A stretch of 64,000 bases of DNA from Anastrepha obliqua (Eukaryota > Arthropoda > Insecta > Diptera > Tephritidae): assembly GCF_027943255.1 (NCBI RefSeq), contig NW_026562179.1:2048501-2112500 (forward strand). The letters run 5' to 3'. The notes under the pieces were generated by a model. The model made no database searches, was not told the DNA's origin, and was given only the letters and a program-made list of their open reading frames with translations. Positions within the stretch are counted from its first letter, which is position 1. Each line of letters begins with the position of its first letter. Made by a program: the position numbers and the translations under genes. Of this stretch, positions 1-10,859 are shown in pieces.

Positions 1-476
1 GCAGAGCAGTTAGAGCAGATCTTATTCATGACTCCGATTTGGACGGACGCTTGTTGTGAATAATCAAGCTGCGGATCATATCTGAAAGCCAGTCTGTTCC
101 TGTTAGCTAAAATTCGATTGCGCACTCTATTTGTGGACAACTGCTGCCTCTCTGCTTGAGCTCTAAGTCGCTGCAAACGCTCGACACTCGACTCTCTTTC
201 GCGCAACTGAGAGGTCCTTATATTTTGTTCATGAAGACGTTGGGAACGCTCCAGCCTCGACTCTCGTGCACGTAACTCAGAGGTCCTTACATTTTGTTCA
301 TGAAGACGTTGGGAACGCTCCAGCCTCGACTCTCGTGCACGTAACTCAGAGGTTCTCTGATTTTGTTCAGCAAGGCGTTGTGAACGTTCAGGTGAAGATT
401 CTCCTATACGACGTATTTTTGCTGCTCGTGCTCGAGAACTATGTTTAGAAAGTTGAGACCTGGCTCCCCTAGGCAT
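1..476 (-). CDS. Helitron-type polyprotein, N-terminal part, cut by window edge
   Basis: The frame opens at an ATG at 476 and runs without a stop off the left edge (about 158 codons). The first ~45 residues are basic and Ser/Arg-rich (start MPRGARSQLSKHSS). Residues ~35-110 are built from a ~23-residue repeat with cores such as ERSQRLHEQN and TSELRARESRLE, likely a long charged helix. Near the edge the frame reads KICSNCSA, the start of a Cys motif. A repetitive Arg/Glu-rich leader followed by a CxxC motif is typical of insect Helitron Rep-helicase proteins, but the Rep and helicase domains lie outside the window. The DNA just upstream is repeated (477-1800), which suggests a rearranged 5' end. 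The Helitron call rests on family resemblance only. Confidence 0.65.
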   Translation of the reverse strand, partial: MPRGARSQLSKHSSRARAAKIRRIGESSPERSQRLAEQNQRTSELRARESRLERSQRLHEQNVRTSELRARESRLERSQRLHEQNIRTSQLRERESSVERLQRLRAQAERQQLSTNRVRNRILANRNRLAFRYDPQLDYSQQASVQIGVMNKICSNCS

Positions 477-1800
477 TTTCAAATGTTTAAGAAAATGGAT
501 ATAGCGTGTAATATTCTAGCTCTGAAAAAAACTGTTGTTTAGCCCTGAAAAGAACTGTTGGTTAGCCCTGAAAAGAACTGTTTGTTAGCCCTGAAAATAA
601 CTATTGTATAGTTTATCGTGTGTAGACAACTGTTCACTGCGCGAGTGCCGAGTGCTCTGAGAAGAACATTTGCGTAGGTGTAGTTTTAGGAACAAAATCT
701 AAAAAAAATCTCATGAAAATTATTAGACTTCGCGCACGACCGCTGCGTAGTGCTGTGCGTGCAATTGCTGTCGGGTTCTTCCAGCTAAGTTGGCGCCGCT
801 AAAATTGCGCGCACGTGTTCGCTGTAACACGTGTTGTGTGGGAAAAACAATTGTCGTTGTGCGGGTAGCGAAGATCGCTATAATTGTGCGTGCCTGATCG
901 GCGTAACTGAGTGTGCGAAAGACTATTGTTAAACTGCGCGTGTAATTGTCGGCGGATTCTTCCCGTTAAGTGGGCGCCGGTATAATTGCGCGGAACCGTT
1001 CGGTGTAACACGTGTTGCGTGGGAAAAACAATTATCGTTGTGCGGGTAGCGAGGAACGCTATAATTGCGCGTGCTTGTTCCGCGTAATTTCTATTGTGGG
1101 AAAAACAATTATCGTTGTGCGGGCAATTACCGGTGGGTTTATCGCGTGTAGACAACTGTTCACTGTGCGAGTGCCGAGTGTTCTGAGAAGAACTTTTGCG
1201 TAGGTGTAGTTTTAAGAACAAAATCTAAAAAAAATCTCATGAAAATTATTAGACTTCGCGCACGACCGCTGCATAGGGAGCCGGCCTCGACACTCGACTC
1301 TCGTAGGCGTACCTGAGAGTTTCTCTGATTTTGTTCAGCAAGGCGTTGTGAATGTTCAGGTGAAGATTCTCCTATACGACGTATTTTTGCTGCTCGTGCT
1401 TGAGAACTATGTTTAGAAAGTTGAGACCTGGTTCTCTTAGGCATTTTCAAATGTTTAAGAAAATGTTAATAGCGTGTAATATTCTAGCTCTGAAAAGAAC
1501 TGTTGTTTAGCCCTGAAAAGAACTGTTGGTTAGCCCTGAAAAGAACTGTTTGTTAGCCCTGAAAATAACTATTGTATAGCTATGAGAAGGACTGTTGTTT
1601 AGCTCTGAGAAGAACTTTTGCGTAGGTGTAGTTTTAAGAACAAAATCTAAAAAAAATCTCATGAAAATTATTAGGCTTCGCGCTCGACCGCTGCGTAGGG
1701 AGCCGATCTCGCGTCTGAGCCGCGCGGGTACCTTACTCATAGATCTAAACACCCCTCTCCCGCACGCGCACCACTGGCCTTGGTGACGCCCACTTCGCAA
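477..1800. repeat. Tandemly rearranged copies of the Helitron-like 5' flank
   Basis: A ~95-bp segment containing 'gcgtaggtgtagtttta' and 'tctcatgaaaattatt' occurs three times (about 658-750, 1178-1275 and 1603-1700). A second unit with 'gggaaaaacaat' followed by 'cgttgtgcggg' occurs around 840, 1020 and 1095. Runs of 'ccctgaaaagaactgtt' recur at about 541-600 and 1510-1570. The block looks like partial tandem duplication of an element's 5' untranslated or promoter region, with fragments of its first codons carried along. Short open frames crossing it are chimeric and are not annotated as genes. Confidence 0.75.
1160..1450 (-). pseudogene. Second truncated copy of the Helitron-like N-terminus
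   Basis: From an ATG at 1450 the first ~50 codons repeat the leader of the ORF at 1-476 (RSQLSKHSS, AKIRRIGESSPE, RLAEQNQR) with a few substitutions. The frame then leaves the repeat region and runs directly into the duplicated 5' flank, giving a meaningless tail (GRARSLIIFMRFFLDF). It is a fusion of coding start and flank made by the tandem rearrangement. No functional product is expected. Confidence 0.6.
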
Positions 1801-2139
1801 TGGGCCGTGCAGCAGAAATCGTAATATTTTAATTTCACCACAACTTCAAAACCAAACGTCCAATTTTAATCATTCAAAGACCAAATATTATCAACATAAA
1901 CTGTACTTATTGATGAAATAATTTCTTTTGATAAGTATTAATAGCATGAGTAAAATAAACGCGTTTAAATGTAGTCCAAAAAAAATTCAAGATTTTTAAA
2001 TAAAAATGTGGTTCTTGTGCCTCACTCGACATAGATAGGTATAGTGTGTCACGGACTTTTTTGTAGATATTTATAAGATCTACAATTAATTATAACGTTT
2101 TATGGTTCTATCTTTTGTAGTTTAGGCAGCGTACGCAAA
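1801..2139. other. AT-rich spacer, nothing recognised
   Basis: No open frame, structural RNA or clear repeat was seen between the Helitron-like block and the first repeat of the next array. Confidence 0.5.
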
Positions 2140-2360
2140 ATAAGAAACTTCTTTGGTTGATTTTTTCCAGTTTGTATCCAAAAAATTCAAATATCTTACG
2201 GAACCCTATTTTTTCCAAAATAAAATATAGTCTGTGTTACTCGTGGATAATGTAGCTTTCGAATTGTGAAAGAATTTTTAAAATCGGCCCAGTAGTTTTT
2301 GAGCCTATTCATTACAACCAAACAAACAAAGTTTTCCTCTTTATAATATTAGTGTAGAAG
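2140..2360 (-). repeat. Interspersed repeat with (GTTT)n-type end, minus orientation
   Basis: This ~215-bp segment reads on the minus strand as 'ttataaagaggaaaactttg', a GTTT-rich stretch, a conserved 'ctactgg' core and 'ttccgtaagatatttg'. Copies lie at about 3312-3465 (minus) and 7590-7830 (plus). This arrangement resembles microsatellite-associated, Helitron-like repeats of insects; that assignment is inference. It flanks the 130-bp tandem array and probably belongs to the same composite element. Confidence 0.6.
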
Positions 2361-3311
2361 TGTAGATACACGTCCGAAGGTTACCCGGGTCCACGTTTTG
2401 ACCTATATCTCGAGACCCTATCTACCAATAGGTATCCAAACAATACGGAAATCATCTTCAATACCTACTTAACAATGTGTGTAAGTTTTGTTTAATTCGG
2501 TGCAAAGACACGGCGGGTCCACGTTTTGGCATATATTTCCAGACCCTAGTCATCAATAGGTATGAAAATTACCCCGTATTAAAGCACTTATCGACACCTT
2601 TCATTTGATACCCATATTGTACATACACAACCAAAGGTTACCCGGGTCCACGTTTTGACCTATATCTCGAGACCCCAGTCACTGAGCGGCATGAAAAATA
2701 CTCTGTACTAAAGCATTCACCAACAGCTTCAATTTGATATCCATATTGTACAAAGACATTCTAGGGTCCACGTTTTGGTCTCTATCTCGAGACCCTAGTC
2801 ACGGAGCGGCATGAAAAATACTCTGAACTAAAGCATTCACCAACAGCTTCCATTTGATACCCATATTGTACATACACATCCGAAGGTTACTCGGGTCCAC
2901 GTTTTGACCTATATCTCGAGACCCTATCTACCAATAAGTATCCAAACTATACGGAAACCATCTTCAATACCTCCTTAACAATGTGGGTAAGTTTGGTTTA
3001 ATTCGGTGCAAAGACACGGCGGGTCCACGTTTTGGCATATATTTCCAGACCCTAGTCATCATTAGGTATGAAAATTAGCCCGTATTAAAGCACTTATCAA
3101 CAGCTTTCATTTGATACCCATATTGTACATACACAAGCAAAGGTTACCCGGGTCCACGTTTTGACCTATATCTCGAGACCCCAGTCACGGAGCGGCATGA
3201 AAAATACTCTGTACTAAAGCATTCACCAACAGCTTTCATTTGATACCCATATTGTACATACACGTCCGAAGGTTACCCGGGTCCACGTTTTGACCTATAT
3301 CTCGAGCCCTA
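2361..3311. repeat. Array of ~130-bp tandem repeats, block 1
   Basis: Units are marked by 'gggtccacgttttgacc', 'tctcgagaccc', 'cggagcggcatgaaaaata' and 'gcattcaccaacagctt'. Successive 'gtccacg' anchors are about 130 bp apart. A variant unit (carrying 'ggtgcaaagacacggcgg') alternates with the main type. There is no coding potential. The arrangement is satellite-like but bounded by dispersed repeats, so it is likely internal to a mobile element rather than a centromeric satellite. Confidence 0.85.
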
Positions 3312-3465
3312 TTTCCAAAATAAAATATAATCCATGTTACTCGTGGATAATGTAGCTTTCGAATGGTGAAAGAACTTTTAAAATCGGTTCAGTAGTTTTT
3401 GAGCCTATTCGTAACAAACAAACAAACAAAGTTTTCCTCTTTATAATATTAGTATAGACAAGGAG
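3312..3465 (-). repeat. Second copy of the (GTTT)n-ended repeat
   Basis: This repeats most of 2195-2350 ('ccatgttactcgtggataat' to 'cctctttataatattagt'). It is shortened at the side facing the array, where it is joined abruptly to a broken 130-bp unit ('tctcgagccctatttcc'). Confidence 0.7.
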
Positions 3466-4725
3466 GCGAAATTTGTGTAAAAATAAATAAGAAACTTCGA
3501 AATTAGTTGACATTGAGAATAAGAAAGAAATATCTGTGCAGACGCATTCAAGACGAATAGTCCTTAAAAACAATATTTAAACGACAAACAAAATTTTAAC
3601 GACGCAATTGGAGTTCATAAGATACACAAACCAGATAAATAACGATATATCCCTTTTAACAGTAACAAAGCATACGAACCGCAGTTATTTGTCAAAATAT
3701 ACGTTAATAACCCTCGAAGGGATCACGTTTTAAATAGTGAGTGTGGCCTCTGTGAAACACGCTATAAACATATATAAGACATTTGCACATGTAATACAAA
3801 TCAACTAATGATTTATAAACTGATTGAATCAACAATTTTTTTTTATTTAATTAATTATTTCCCTTATTATTCGCTTCGCTTGTTTGCAGTTGCAATTCGT
3901 CGAAGGCTCTCGTCTTTGTGGAGTGGGGTTTGATAAACCACATTTTGTGAGGAGCTTTACCCATCAAAATTACTCTTTCGCACACGCGTTTTACTACGTA
4001 ATCTTGGGAATCTGAGATTACAACTTTTGTCTGATGAACATATCTTGCCAGGTTCTCGAAACCGTTGTGCCCCGAGTATTGCAATTGATGTACCCCAACT
4101 AGCTTGCAGCCGTCCACTTCACAATACTACCTAATGTTTGCAATTGTGTCAACAATAATCGCCAACGCAAATCGATTCAGCACAGACTTACTGGAATTTT
4201 CGGAATTGTATCACGTCACCAGCTTACAGTTGTAGTGCACGCTTAAATTTAGTGAAAGAAACCAAAATAATTTTAATTGTACTTATGTACACACCTTGAT
4301 TTTTATATGCAAATAAGTCCGGACTTGCTGTTTATCGGACAGCACAGGAAATGAAAAGATTTGGATTAACTTAGGTATGTAAAAACAATGTATGAATTCA
4401 ATATGTACAAAGTGTAAACATGCATACGTACCTCGGAATATAAATGTACATACAAATGTATGCTGGTACATAATCTATATGTACATAATTTAATAATACA
4501 GTCATATTTGGGTTTCCGTTTTTTGATTCACTTTCAAGTACATAAAAAAGAAGTAAGAAAATGTTTTGCAGCAACCATCGGCAACCCGTATTCGACATTA
4601 ATTCAACTGCGCACCGCGTCGGTGACGTCTGACGTCGCGCTCGCCATCCTTTCTTCTTGCTTTCATCCCCGAATCATTTTAGTCAATAGGCAGGTCTAAA
4701 ATGCTAATGCTAGTTTAACTTATAT
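3466..4725. other. Apparently unique DNA between repeat blocks, no recognised gene
   Basis: About 1.26 kb without members of the surrounding repeats. The longest minus-strand frame (3851-4117, 88 codons) shows no motif I recognise and has a low-complexity end. Around 4590-4660 the DNA is locally more GC-rich with CG-containing words ('accgcgtcggtgacgtctga'). It could hold an exon or regulatory DNA of a host gene, but nothing in the sequence proves it. Confidence 0.35.
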
Positions 4726-6184
4726 ATGTATACTAGCAAACCCGGCCCGCTTCGCTGGGCAAAGACATGGTGGGTCCACGTTTTGGCATATATTTCGAGA
4801 CCCTAGTCATCAATAGGTATGAAAATTACCCCACATTAAAGCACTTATCGACAGCTTTCATTTGATGCCCATATTGCACATCCACAACCAAAGGTTACCC
4901 GGGCCCACGTTTTGACCTATATCTCGAGACCCCAGTCACGGAGCGGCATGAGAAATACTCTGTACTAAAGCATTCACCAACAGCTCTCAATTGATATCCA
5001 TATTGTACAAACACATTCTAGGGTCCACGTGTTGGTCTCTATCTCGGGACCCTAGTCACGGAGCGGCATGAAAAATACTCTGAATTAAAGCATTCACCAA
5101 CAGCTTCCATTTGATACCCATATTGTACAAACACATTCTAGGGTCCACGTGTTGGTCTCTATCTCGGGACCCTAGTCACGGAGCCGCATGAAAAATACTC
5201 TGAACTAAAGCATTCACCAACAGATTCCATTTGATACCCATATTGTATATACACATCCGAAGGTTACCCGGGCCCACATTTTGACCTATATCTCGAGACC
5301 CCAGTCACGGAGCGGCATGAGAAATACTCTGTACTAAAGCATTCACCAACAGCTTCCAATTGATATCCATATTGTACAAACACATTCTAGGGCCCACGTT
5401 TTGGTCTCTATCTCGAGACCCTAGTCACGGAGCGGTATGAAAAATACTCTGAACTAAAGCATTCACCAACAGCTTTCATTTGATACCCATATTGTATATA
5501 CACATCCGAAGGTTACCCGCGTCCACGTTTTGACCTATATCTCGAGACCCCAGTCACGGAGCGGCATGAGAAATACTCTGTACTAAAGCATTCACCAACA
5601 GCTTCCAATTGATATCCATATTGTACAAACACATTCTAGGGTCCACGTGTTGGTATCTATCTCGGGACCCTAGTCACGGAGCCGCATGAAAAATACTCTG
5701 AACTAAAGCATTCCCCAACAGCTTCCATTTGATACCCATATTGTATATACACATCCGAAGGTTACCCGGGCCCACATTTTGACCTATATCTCGAGACCCC
5801 AGTCACGGAGCGGCATGAGAAATGCTCTGTACTAAAGCATTCACCAACAGCTTCCAATTGATATCCATATTGTACAAACACATTCTAGGGTCCACGTGTT
5901 GGTCTCTATCTCGGGACCCTAGTCACGGAGCGGCATGAAAAATACTCTGAACTAAAGCATTCACCAACAGCTTCCATTTGATACCCATATTGTATATACA
6001 CATCCGAAGGTTACCCGGGTCCACGTTTTGACCATTTTCCCGGCAATTATTCGAATTTTTCTCACCTTTAAAACCTTCCCTAGACCTCCACGAATAATTC
6101 AAGACCAAGATAAGATAAATCCGTTCAGCCATTCTCGAGTTATAAGCGAACATAGGGACAGATTTTCACATTTATATATATAGA
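4726..6184. repeat. Array of ~130-bp tandem repeats, block 2
   Basis: It begins with 'ctagcaaacccggcccgctt' at 4733, a motif that recurs at 6185 and, inverted, at 9074. It then runs through about ten 130-bp units. Two sub-types alternate: one with 'acattctagggtccacgtg' and one with 'cgaaggttacccggg'. That points to growth by duplication of a ~260-bp dimer. Confidence 0.85.
5825..6171 (+). repeat. 347-bp exact duplicate, copy 1
   Basis: Reading both by eye, 5825-6171 is identical to 7239-7585 (offset 1414). It covers one and a half 130-bp units plus a non-repeat tail ('cccggcaattattcgaattt' to 'gacagattttcacat'). Identity stops sharply at 6172/7586. Perfect identity amid diverged neighbours indicates a recent duplication or gene conversion. 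Confidence 0.85.
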
Positions 6185-7238
6185 CTAGCAAACCCGGCCC
6201 GTTTCGCTGGGCACACTAAAATAGAATAGATATGGTTTAGAGCTGAAAAGATATGGTTTTCATATTATTTATTTCTTTATTCTCATATTATTTATTTCTA
6301 TATTCAATACCACGTTTTGGTCTCTATCTCGAGACCCTACTCACGGAGCGGCATGAAAAATACTCTGAACTAAAGCATTCACCAACAGCTTCCATTTGAT
6401 ACCCATATTGTACATACACATCCGAAGGTTACCTGAGTCCAGGTTTTGACCTATATCTCGAGGCCCTAGTCACGGAGCGGCATGAAAAATACTCTGTACT
6501 AAAGCATTCACCAACAGCTTCTAATTGATTTCCATATTGTAAAAACACATTTTAGGGTCCACGTGTTGGTCTCTATCTCGAGGCCCTAGTCACGGAGTGG
6601 CATGAAAAATACTCTGAACTAAAGCATTCACCAACAGCTTCAATTTGATATTTATATTGTACAAACACATTCTAGGCTCCACGTTTTGGTCTCTATCTCG
6701 AGACCCTAGTCACGGAGCGGGATGGAAAATACTCTGAACTAAAGCATTCACCAACAGCTTCCTTTTGATACCCATATTGTACATACACATCCGAAGGTTA
6801 CCCGGGTCCACGTTTTGACCTATCTCTCGAGACCCTAGTCACGGAGCGCCATGAAAAATACTCTGTACTAAAGCATTCACCAACAGCTTCGAATTGATAT
6901 CCATATTGTCCAAACACATCCTAGGGTCCACGTGTTGGTCTCTATCTCGAGGCCCTAGTCACGGAGCGACATGAAAAGTACTCTGTACTAAAGCATTCAC
7001 CAACAGCTTCCATTTGATATCCATATTGTACATACACATCCGAAGGTTACTCGGGTCCACGTTTTGACCTATATCTCGAGACCCTAGTCACGGAGCGGCA
7101 TGAAAAATACTCTGTACAAAAGCATTCACCAACAGCTTTCATTTGATATCCATATTGTACATACACATCCGAAGGTTACCTGGGTCCACGTTTTGACCTA
7201 TATCTCGAGACCTCAGTCACGGAGCGGTATGAAAAATA

Positions 7239-7585
7239 CTCTGTACTAAAGCATTCACCAACAGCTTCCAATTGATATCCATATTGTACAAACACATTCT
7301 AGGGTCCACGTGTTGGTCTCTATCTCGGGACCCTAGTCACGGAGCGGCATGAAAAATACTCTGAACTAAAGCATTCACCAACAGCTTCCATTTGATACCC
7401 ATATTGTATATACACATCCGAAGGTTACCCGGGTCCACGTTTTGACCATTTTCCCGGCAATTATTCGAATTTTTCTCACCTTTAAAACCTTCCCTAGACC
7501 TCCACGAATAATTCAAGACCAAGATAAGATAAATCCGTTCAGCCATTCTCGAGTTATAAGCGAACATAGGGACAGATTTTCACAT
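7239..7585 (+). repeat. 347-bp exact duplicate, copy 2
   Basis: Partner of 5825-6171. Here the tail is followed by the plus-oriented (GTTT)n repeat instead of a 'ctagcaaacccgg' end. Confidence 0.85.
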
Positions 7586-7589
7586 CTAT

Positions 7590-7830
7590 ACTAATATATT
7601 ATAAAGAGGAAAACTTTGTTTGTTTGTTTGTTTGTTTGTTTGTTTGTTTGTTTGTAACGAATAGGCTCAAAAACTACTGGACCGATTTTAAAAATTCTTT
7701 CACCATTCGAAAACTACATTATCCAGGAGTAACATGGATTACATTTTATTTTGGAAAAAAATAGGGTTCCGTAAGATATTTGGATTTTTCGGACACAAAC
7801 TGAAAAAAATCGTATATATAAAATAAAGTC
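7590..7830 (+). repeat. (GTTT)n microsatellite with its associated interspersed repeat
   Basis: A pure GTTT tract at about 7615-7652 follows 'ttataaagaggaaaactttg' and precedes the conserved 'aacgaataggctcaaaaact' core. It is the plus-oriented relative of the repeats at 2140 and 3312. Confidence 0.75.
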
Positions 7831-7854
7831 AACTTTTTGTGTGTGTTCGCTAAC

Positions 7855-8410
7855 CGGCCGTGTCTGCACCGAATTAAACCAAACTTACACACATAGTTAA
7901 GAAGGTATTGAAGATGGTTTCCGTATAGTTTGGATACCTATTGGTGGATAGGGCTCGAGATATAGGTCAAAACGTGGACCCGGGTAACCTTCGGATGTGT
8001 ATGTACAATATGGGTATCAAATGGAAGCTGTTGGTGAATGCTTTAGTTCAGAGTATTTCCATCCGCTCCGTGACAAGGATCTCGAGATGGAGACCATAAC
8101 GTGGAGCCTAGAATGTGTTTGTACAATATGGATATCAAATTGAAGCTGTTGGTGAATGCCTTAGTACAGAGTATTTTTCATGCCGCTACGTGACTGGGGT
8201 CTCGAGATATAGGTCAAAACGTGGACCCGGGTAACCTTTGGTTGTGTATGTACAATATAGGTATCAAATGAAAGCTGTTGATAAGTGCTTTAATACGGGG
8301 TAATTTTCATACCTATTGATGACTAGGGTCTCGAAATATATGCCAAAACGTGGACCCGCCGTGTCTTTGCACCGAATTAAACCAAACTTATGCACATTGT
8401 TAAGTAAGTA
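7855..8410 (-). repeat. Array of ~130-bp repeats in inverted orientation, block 3
   Basis: Four or so units are read on the minus strand ('ctcgagatataggtcaaaac', 'cgtggacccgggtaacc'). Together with the plus-oriented block at 6300-7440 they could form a large imperfect stem. Confidence 0.8.
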
Positions 8411-8970
8411 TTGAAAATGGGTTTCGTAAAGTTTGGTTGTAATTCGGAGCAGTGGCAACGGGTACAGCGTTCTTTTGAGCCAGCCATAATGTCGCTTACT
8501 TTTTTAACGCTTGGGGCGGAACTGAACTGTCAAATTGACAGTGTTAGTTACAATGTGTCAATATTTCTTTCTGATTTGGATGCCATATGGAAAAAACGTA
8601 AGTGCAACATGTAAAAATTGTTTGTGAATTTTTTTGGAGTGGATTTTGGAACAGTGAATAATTTCTTACGAAATTTGAGAATTTAATGTGAAATCCGAAT
8701 GAAATTATGTGTTCGTGGAAAAAACAATTTTTTTCGTTTTTTTTTTTAAATATAAATGGATAATGGTTAAAAAAGCACCAATGCTTAATAAAACATATAA
8801 ATTGAAACGAAAAATTCATGGATGATCAGGAAAAAAGACGATTGTTTATTCATATGCGTTGATTTGAAATTTAAAAACAATCTTCTTTTTTCTTGATTTT
8901 CAATTTATATTTTATATTTACTCAAAAACAAATAGAAAAACAAAAAATATTGTTTATGCCAAAGCGCTTG
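8411..8970. other. Non-repetitive interior of the composite element
   Basis: About 560 bp, AT-rich in the second half. A short plus frame (8411-8614) starts in repeat sequence and shows no known motif. Nothing else is supported. Confidence 0.4.
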
Positions 8971-9079
8971 AATAAAGAATAAAGAAATAAATAATATGAA
9001 AACCATATATTTTCTGTTCTAAACCATATCTATTCTATTTTAGTGTGCCCAGCGAAGGGGGCCGGGTTTGCTAGTTTAT

Positions 9080-9690
9080 ATATATAGATAGAAGATAAAT
9101 GTATATGTACATACGTGTGTACGAATCATGCAAATACACCGACAAACAATTTTCCAATTAAAATACATGATATGAAAGAATTTTTGAAGGGACCTTAATG
9201 TGTCACGTTTTTGTTTCGGCTACTTCAGCTACGGTTGTGAATGTGGTTGGATCTCTGGCTGTCGTTGTAGGTATTTCTACTGATATGTGCTACTTTCTTC
9301 ACCCATAAGTAATTCAGCTTTTGCTCTGCCATTTTATATTAATTAAAAGGTAAAAATTCGAAGACCTTAAGCTCGGTAATTCTTTTAAATGATTCGTAAT
9401 ACTACAGAATTTAACTACAGAAATTTTGATACAACTTTATGTGAACATATTTGATTTTGATTGATACAACTTTATGTCGACAGATTAATTCATCAACGTC
9501 ACTCCATTTATTGTTCATATTTCCATCTCCTTCCGCAGTTGATACCAAGCCATTGGTAATCAATTAAACCGATCTGAAGGTTCGCAACCTTAATCATTTG
9601 TGAATCAGAATAATAGAAAATTATAAATTATAAATTATAAATTAAAAAAAAAAAATAAATATTCCGGGTATTGATATATATATATTGATA
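9080..9690. other. AT-rich spacer, nothing recognised
   Basis: It contains short A/T tracts ('aaattataaattataaatta' near 9620) and TA repeats next to the SINE that follows. No coding frame or structured RNA is seen. Confidence 0.45.
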
Positions 9691-9694
9691 TATA

Positions 9695-9932
9695 GGCGGC
9701 CGCCGTAGCGGAATGGGTTGGTGCGTGATTACCATCCGGAATTCACAGAGAGAACGTTGGTTCGAATCTCGGTGAAACACCAAAATTAAGAAAAACATTT
9801 TTCTAATAGCGGTCGACCCTCGGCAGGTAATGGCAAACCTCCGAGTGTATTTCTGCCATGGAAAAGCTCCTCATCTGCCGTTCGGAGTCGGCTTGAAACT
9901 GTAGGTCCCTCCATTTGTGGAACAACATCAAC
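9695..9932 (+). repeat. tRNA-derived SINE, nearly full head and body
   Basis: The head ('ggcggccgccgtagcggaat' ... 'ggttcgaatc') has the arrangement of a tRNA with an internal B box, so it would carry RNA polymerase III promoter elements. The body continues with 'taatagcggtcgaccctcgg', 'cctccgagtgtatttctgcc' and 'aggtccctccatttgtgg'. The same body is found on the minus strand at 60970-61146 and 47817-48035, and its tail at 39925-39995. Aligning these copies suggests a unit of roughly 330 bp ending near 'attggcgcgtac' on the opposite strand. Confidence 0.8.
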
Positions 9933-9939
9933 ACGGTCT

Positions 9940-10640
9940 GTGACAAGATGGAAAACTAGAATCAGTGATCGCTCAACAAGGAGAAACAATGAAATATCTT
10001 TAATATAGGGTGAACAGGTATGGTTTACTGATGCGTCCAAAATGGCAGACGGCAGTATCAGGGCTGGAATTGTAGGACCACACGTCAAAAATACAATTCC
10101 AATGGGAAAAACTACTTGCATTTCCAGGTGGAAGTCCACGCCTTAGAGAAATATGTGAGAATGTCTTCATAGAGGCACGGGTGGTGTCAATATCAACATT
10201 CTCTCTGACAGCTCTAAAATCGCTAAATAGCTTCTCATTTCAATTAAGGTTGGTCTGGGAATGTTTGAAAGTTCGCGAAACTCTAATCTGAATCTTTCTA
10301 CGGGTTACACAACAGCTTCAAAAGTGAGCACGAAAAATGAGGCTTAATCAAGTACTGGAGAGTCTAAACGGGCATGCGGCAATCGAAAAGACTCATTGAT
10401 CCAGAACAAACAATATAAAGGTAAAGGCAATCCTTAACCTCAGTAAAAAATACATAAAACTCTACACTGAATTGCTAACAGGACATAGTAAACTTAATTA
10501 CCACATGAAACAAATTAGTGAAGCAGAAAATGATTCTTGTAAAGAGGCACAAAAAACAACAGCACATATTCTATGCAACTGCCCAGCAGTGGTACGACGC
10601 AGACTAAATTAACTGGGAAACGGGGTTATAAATTCAAACC
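9940..10640 (+). pseudogene. LINE RNase H and C-terminal remnant
   Basis: Conceptual translation from about 10016 gives VWFTDASKMADGSI, then a region like FQVEVHALE, the start of an RNase H domain as in I- and LOA-type LINEs. Further on, fragments resembling the Cys-rich C-terminus (HILCNCPAVVRRR in a shifted frame near 10565) can be followed. Many stops and frameshifts interrupt it. It is an old 5'-truncated LINE copy, next to the SINE. Confidence 0.6.
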
Positions 10641-10859
10641 ACCTGGTAGAAATTTTGCCTACAGTAGTATTAGGATTTATTTACAGCCTACAACTTTTTG
10701 AGTAGGTCACATGGCTGCATAATACATCGTTTAAATAGCCACTAATATATATACATATTCCAATAGAGTTAAAAGAGATGAGTCTCCACTTTTATTTAGT
10801 TTCGACTCGAGAATTGAATCTGACTATACAATACATATACCTCATTATATCATGGGAGC

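Larger units (their letters stand above)
6185..9074. mobile_element. 2.9-kb composite repeat with ~100-bp inverted ends
   Basis: The left end (6185 to ~6286, from 'ctagcaaacccggccc') and the right end (9074 down to ~8974 on the opposite strand) match over about 100 bp with few differences, including 'gcacactaaaatagaatag' and 'catattatttatttcttta'. Inside are 130-bp units in plus orientation (6300-7440), the (GTTT)n repeat (7590-7830), units in the reverse orientation (7855-8410) and a unique segment. No transposase is present. It may be a non-autonomous fold-back or Helitron-like unit, or two elements fused head to head. Confidence 0.6.

Noticed and set aside
799..1221. 140-codon minus frame rich in His/Asn/Thr
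   Set aside because: It crosses tandemly repeated non-coding flank and repeats itself accordingly; no known domain.
3851..4117. Small host gene on the minus strand (88 codons)
   Set aside because: No domain, no codon evidence, no conserved neighbour; not enough to call a gene.
5923..6153. Two identical 76-codon minus-strand proteins (here and 7337-7567)
   Set aside because: They lie in duplicated repeat DNA; identity is explained by the DNA duplication, and the frame is chance.
2361..8410. CRISPR-like regular repeats
   Set aside because: Repeat units are ~130 bp with no unique spacers, and the genome is eukaryotic; this is a tandem satellite-type array.
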